This document shows positions 5,942 to 8,238 of a stretch of 8,238 nt of DNA, in pieces. The position numbers and the translations under genes were made by a program. The stretch spans positions 1 through 8,238 of the forward strand of contig DQSX01000142.1 of assembly GCA_015663065.1 (NCBI GenBank). The letters run 5' to 3'. A model generated the notes under the pieces. That model worked only from the letters and a program-made list of their open reading frames with translations, made no database searches and had not been told where the DNA came from. Every line of letters begins with the position of its first letter. The first letter of the stretch is position 1. This stretch comes from Sulfurovum sp. GTDB taxonomy: Bacteria > Campylobacterota > Campylobacteria > Campylobacterales > Sulfurovaceae.

Positions 5942-5947
5942 TATAAT
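5942..5947 (+). promoter_or_regulatory. Consensus -10 box for ffh
   Basis: TATAAT sits 21 nt before the ffh ATG, which would give a leader of about 15 nt. The DNA around it is A/T-rich, as in Campylobacterota sigma-70 promoters. No -35 consensus was found at 16-18 nt. The ffh ribosome binding site (TAGGGT) is weak. Confidence 0.4.
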
Positions 5948-5968
5948 TCAAAAATCATAGGGTACACC

Positions 5969-7333
5969 ATGTTCGATACATTAACCGACAGTTTTAAAAA
6001 TGCCATAGGCAAAATTCGTTTTCACGATGATGAAAAAGCACTTAAAAAAGCCACTACAGAACTTAAAAAGTCTTTACTTAAAGCAGATGTACACCATAAA
6101 GTGGTCAAAGAGCTCATTGCTTCTGTGGAACTTGAGACAAAAAAACACGGTGTAGGAAAAGACAACTTTCTTAAAGCACTGCAAGAAAAACTCACTGACA
6201 TTCTAACTATTGAAGGTGCGCCAAAAGGGTTTACTTTTGCTTCCAAACCGCCAACTGTGGTGTTGATGATAGGTTTGCAGGGTTCTGGTAAAACCACCAC
6301 AACAGGTAAGCTTGCCTACTTCCTCAAAGAGCAGAAAAAGAAAAAAGTACTCATCGTGGCAGCCGACCTTCAGAGACTCGCAGCGGTGGAACAGCTTAGA
6401 CAGATCACTTCACAAATAGAGGTAGACCTGGTTGCAGATGAGTCTGCAAAACCTAAAGATATTGTAAAGCAGGGACTTGAAAAAGCCCAAAAAGAGATGT
6501 ATGATGTCGTGCTTATAGATACAGCCGGACGTCTTGCCATCGATGATGAACTTATGGATGAACTTGCAGAAGTGAAAAAAGTCGCTCAACCGGATGAGCT
6601 TTTCTATGTGGCAGATGCCATGACAGGTCAGGATGCTGTAAGAACCGCACAAACCTTTAAAGAGAAGATCGGCATTACCGGTGTGGTTCTTTCCAAGTTT
6701 GACGGTGACTCTAAAGGCGGGGTGGCACTAGGACTGACACAACAGGTAGGTGTTCCGCTCCGTTTCATCGGTGCGGGTGAAAAGATGCCTGACCTCGAGC
6801 AGTTCATCTCTGACAGGATCGTAAGCCGTCTTATGGGTGCAGGAGATGTGGAGTCATTGGCTGAAAAAGCTGCAGCTGCCATTGATCCTAAAGAAGCAAA
6901 GAAGATGACACAAAAGATCAAAAAAGGTCAGTTCAACTTCAATGACTTCCTTGCACAAATGGAACAGATGAAAAAACTAGGTTCTATGAAATCCATTATG
7001 GGAATGATCCCCGGTATGGGTAACATGGCCAAGCAGATAGGCGATATGGACCTTGAAAACTCAGATGAGGTCAAAATGATCAAAGCAATGGTCTCTTCCA
7101 TGACTGAAAAAGAGAGAGAAAATCCGGACCTGTTAAACAATACTAGAAAAAGACGTTTAGCAAAAGGTGCAGGACTAGAGCAGATGCATGTCAACCGTGT
7201 ACTTAAACAGTTTAAAAATGCTGCGAAGATGGCGAAAAAGATGTCAGGAAAAGGCGGTATGAAAGAGATGCAGAAGATGATGAGTCAAATGCAGGGTGGC
7301 GGCGGTGGCGGCTTCCCGGGTATGCCACGTTAG
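5969..7333 (+). CDS. ffh: Signal recognition particle GTPase Ffh (SRP54)
   Basis: It binds signal sequences of nascent inner-membrane proteins, together with 4.5S RNA, and hands the ribosome to FtsY at the membrane. At 454 residues it is typical. The N domain covers about 1-90. The G domain has the P-loop GLQGSGKT (102-109), ADLQRLAAVEQL (132-143, where many bacteria have a DVYRPAA-type sequence), DTAGR (184-188), SKFDGD (242-247) and GAGEKMPDLEQF (268-279). The Met-rich M domain covers about 295-454, with MGMIPGMGNM (344-353) and the RNA-binding helix RKRRLAKGAG (393-402). It ends in a Gly-rich GGGGGGFPGMPR tail. The ATG start is set by the family N-terminus. In Campylobacter and Helicobacter ffh is followed directly by rpsP. 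Here about 720 bp with an outer-membrane protein remnant separate them. The gene looks intact. Confidence 0.98.
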   Translation: MFDTLTDSFKNAIGKIRFHDDEKALKKATTELKKSLLKADVHHKVVKELIASVELETKKHGVGKDNFLKALQEKLTDILTIEGAPKGFTFASKPPTVVLMIGLQGSGKTTTTGKLAYFLKEQKKKKVLIVAADLQRLAAVEQLRQITSQIEVDLVADESAKPKDIVKQGLEKAQKEMYDVVLIDTAGRLAIDDELMDELAEVKKVAQPDELFYVADAMTGQDAVRTAQTFKEKIGITGVVLSKFDGDSKGGVALGLTQQVGVPLRFIGAGEKMPDLEQFISDRIVSRLMGAGDVESLAEKAAAAIDPKEAKKMTQKIKKGQFNFNDFLAQMEQMKKLGSMKSIMGMIPGMGNMAKQIGDMDLENSDEVKMIKAMVSSMTEKERENPDLLNNTRKRRLAKGAGLEQMHVNRVLKQFKNAAKMAKKMSGKGGMKEMQKMMSQMQGGGGGGFPGMPR

Positions 7334-7345
7334 CTAAATCGTAGT

Positions 7346-7372
7346 CATGTAACGTAAATATTCCGCTACATG
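7346..7372 (+). terminator. Possible hairpin after ffh
   Basis: CATGTAACG and CGCTACATG form a 9-bp stem with one A-C mismatch and a 9-nt loop, 13 nt after the ffh stop. No T-run follows. A second inverted repeat, GAAGGC/GCCTTC with a 12-nt loop, lies at 7386-7409. Either could end the ffh transcript, but neither is a textbook intrinsic terminator. Confidence 0.3.
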
Positions 7373-7401
7373 CTATTGATCCAATGAAGGCATTCGCATA
7401 G

Positions 7402-7843
7402 CCGCCTTCTTGTATACCGAGTGAAAAATAATACTCAGCATAGTAGCTTACAAAGTGTTTTTTCTCAATCTAAAGTGTACCACCTACACCTACTGAACCA
7501 AACCTGACCATACTGATTCATAGTTATTCCAGTCACCTTTTTCTGCATTCAAGTACATTTCATAGAAAGCATAAGGGTTGATGTATTTATTGAGATCATA
7601 GTAGACACCAAGCATGAGGTCAGCAGCTGTAAAAAAGTCACTATTTGTTGTATATCCTGACTCTTGTCTGTTTTTTGCCCATACTGCCCCAAAGAGTGAG
7701 AAGTCATCACTTAATGTATATTTGTAGTGACGTCTTGTAAGAAACTGGTTTACCTTTGTTTTCGGACGGGCTCTTCCCTCTGCACTGAGTTTAAAACTCC
7801 ATGGTGATGCCCCGGCTGATTCTGCTTTAAGATATTTGTTTGG
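7402..7843 (-). pseudogene. Outer-membrane beta-barrel protein remnant (no start, stop codons, frameshift)
   Basis: On the minus strand, an open stretch from 7843 down to a TAG at 7490-7492 encodes 117 residues with alternating aromatic/polar beta-strand texture: SPWSFKLSAEGRARP, FSLFGAVWAKNRQ, LMLGVYYDLNKYINPYAFYE, EKGDWNNYESVW. Before that stop the barrel-like reading moves into another frame and continues as RFGSVGVGGTL, then a TAG (7470-7472), then IEKKHFVSYYAEYYFSLGIQ. So there is one frameshift and at least one in-frame stop. At the 5' end a TAG (7844-7846) precedes the fragment and no ATG, GTG or TTG start with a ribosome binding site is present, so the N-terminal half is missing. The text fits the C-terminal half of a Gram-negative outer-membrane barrel or porin-like protein. 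I cannot name the family. It lies convergent to ffh and divergent from rpsP. Confidence 0.7.
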
Positions 7844-7911
7844 CTAAAAATGCTTTGTTGCGGCACAGAGAAAAAGAGATATGTCATTTAATAAAAAATT
7901 TATAAACTTTA

Positions 7912-7920
7912 TGGTAGAAT
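7912..7920 (+). promoter_or_regulatory. Extended -10 promoter of the rpsP operon
   Basis: TGG-TAGAAT is an extended -10 box (TGn before the hexamer) downstream of an A/T-rich tract (7889-7910). It would start transcription at about 7927, giving rpsP a leader of about 128 nt. No -35 consensus is seen. Confidence 0.5.
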
Positions 7921-7996
7921 CGCGTTCCAAAAAGAATTATGAAGTGTTGATGAGTGTTTTAGTCATTAAAAAGCAGTTGTCAGTACTTTATTCCAT

Positions 7997-8025
7997 AATG
8001 CATAACTCATCCTCGAGTAGGCATT
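7997..8025 (+). promoter_or_regulatory. Possible structured leader of rpsP
   Basis: Nested arms AATGC/GCATT (7997-8001 with 8021-8025) and ACTC/GAGT (8005-8008 with 8015-8018) can form a bulged hairpin 30 nt before the rpsP start. ACTCATC (8005-8011) can instead pair with GATGAGT (7949-7955), so two exclusive folds are possible. Ribosomal protein operons are often controlled through their leaders, but the arms are short and chance pairing is realistic. Confidence 0.25.
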
Positions 8026-8054
8026 GCAATAAATGAAAACACAAAGGACATAAT

Positions 8055-8238
8055 ATGACAATGATCAGAATGACAAGAATGGGTAGAAAAAAGAAGCCAT
8101 TTTACAGAATCGTAGTAACAGACAGCAGAAAAAGAAGAGATGGTGGTTGGATCGAAGTAATCGGACATTATAACCCGGTATCTGAAAACAAAGAGCTTAC
8201 ACTTGATGAAGAGAGATTGAACTATTGGACTTCTGTTG
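8055..8238 (+). CDS. rpsP: 30S ribosomal protein S16 (partial, cut by window end)
   Basis: The first 61 codons are present: MTMIRMTRMGRKKKPFYRIVV and then TDSRKRRDGGWIEVIGHYNP, the family signature, continuing to the window edge. Full-length S16 has about 75-90 residues, so only the C-terminus is missing. S16 is an RNA-binding protein of the 30S subunit needed for its assembly. The start chosen is the ATG at 8055, which has AAAGGA 6 nt upstream and gives the usual N-terminus. The ATGs at 8061 and 8070 are internal. In related genomes rimM, trmD and rplS usually follow, but they lie outside this window. Confidence 0.97.
   Translation, partial: MTMIRMTRMGRKKKPFYRIVVTDSRKRRDGGWIEVIGHYNPVSENKELTLDEERLNYWTSV

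Noticed and set aside
6022..7194. Four minus-strand frames opposite ffh
   Set aside because: Ffh is fully conserved here. The antisense frames are low in motif content and Ser/Phe-rich, typical of shadows.
7881..8036. 51-codon plus-strand ATG frame before rpsP
   Set aside because: It spans the AT-rich promoter and leader of rpsP, including the extended -10 box, and has only a weak ribosome binding site. It is more likely non-coding leader.
1..8238. CRISPR arrays, tRNA or rRNA genes, insertion sequences
   Set aside because: No regularly spaced repeats, tRNA-like cloverleaf ends, rRNA motifs, transposase motifs or terminal inverted repeats were found on reading both strands.

Overview
The window looks like a chromosomal segment of a Campylobacterota (epsilonproteobacterial) genome, probably a Sulfurovum/Sulfurimonas-type organism. 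This is inferred from the protein style, the AT-rich intergenic DNA, the ffh-then-rpsP gene order known from Campylobacter and Helicobacter, and the small Cys-paired lipoprotein type. No 16S rRNA or other decisive marker is present, so genus level is a guess.

Layout. (1) Positions 1-515 hold decayed or unassigned DNA. A low-confidence short open frame is followed by a clear internal fragment of a type II L-asparaginase, spliced behind a signal-peptide-like start and lacking the catalytic N-terminal part. (2) Positions 516-2049 hold an intergenic region with a dyad, a 47-codon putative gene, and full-length moeA (molybdenum cofactor synthesis). (3) Positions 2136-5872 form a cell-envelope block: a large YcbB/LdtD-like L,D-transpeptidase, a convergent small lipoprotein, a divergent small YkuD-domain protein, a DUF805 membrane protein, and a 70-residue putative secreted protein. 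The last three lie 20 and 3 nt apart and are probably one operon. (4) Positions 5969-7333 hold ffh, the signal recognition particle GTPase. (5) Positions 7334-8054 carry, on the minus strand, a broken C-terminal part of an outer-membrane beta-barrel protein with no usable start, plus the promoter/leader region of rpsP. (6) From 8055 to the window end is the start of rpsP (ribosomal protein S16).

How the genes work together. The housekeeping genes moeA, ffh and rpsP are ordinary. The two YkuD-domain enzymes probably act on periplasmic peptidoglycan (3-3 crosslinks, lipoprotein anchoring or stem-peptide trimming). The lipoprotein, DUF805 protein and small secreted protein sit where envelope partners might be expected, but nothing in the sequence proves a link. 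No mobile element, CRISPR array, tRNA or rRNA was seen. The least explained points are the internal duplication in the large L,D-transpeptidase, the start-codon problem of the small YkuD protein, a 13-bp direct repeat in the divergent promoter region, and two gene remnants (asparaginase and outer-membrane protein) beside conserved genes.
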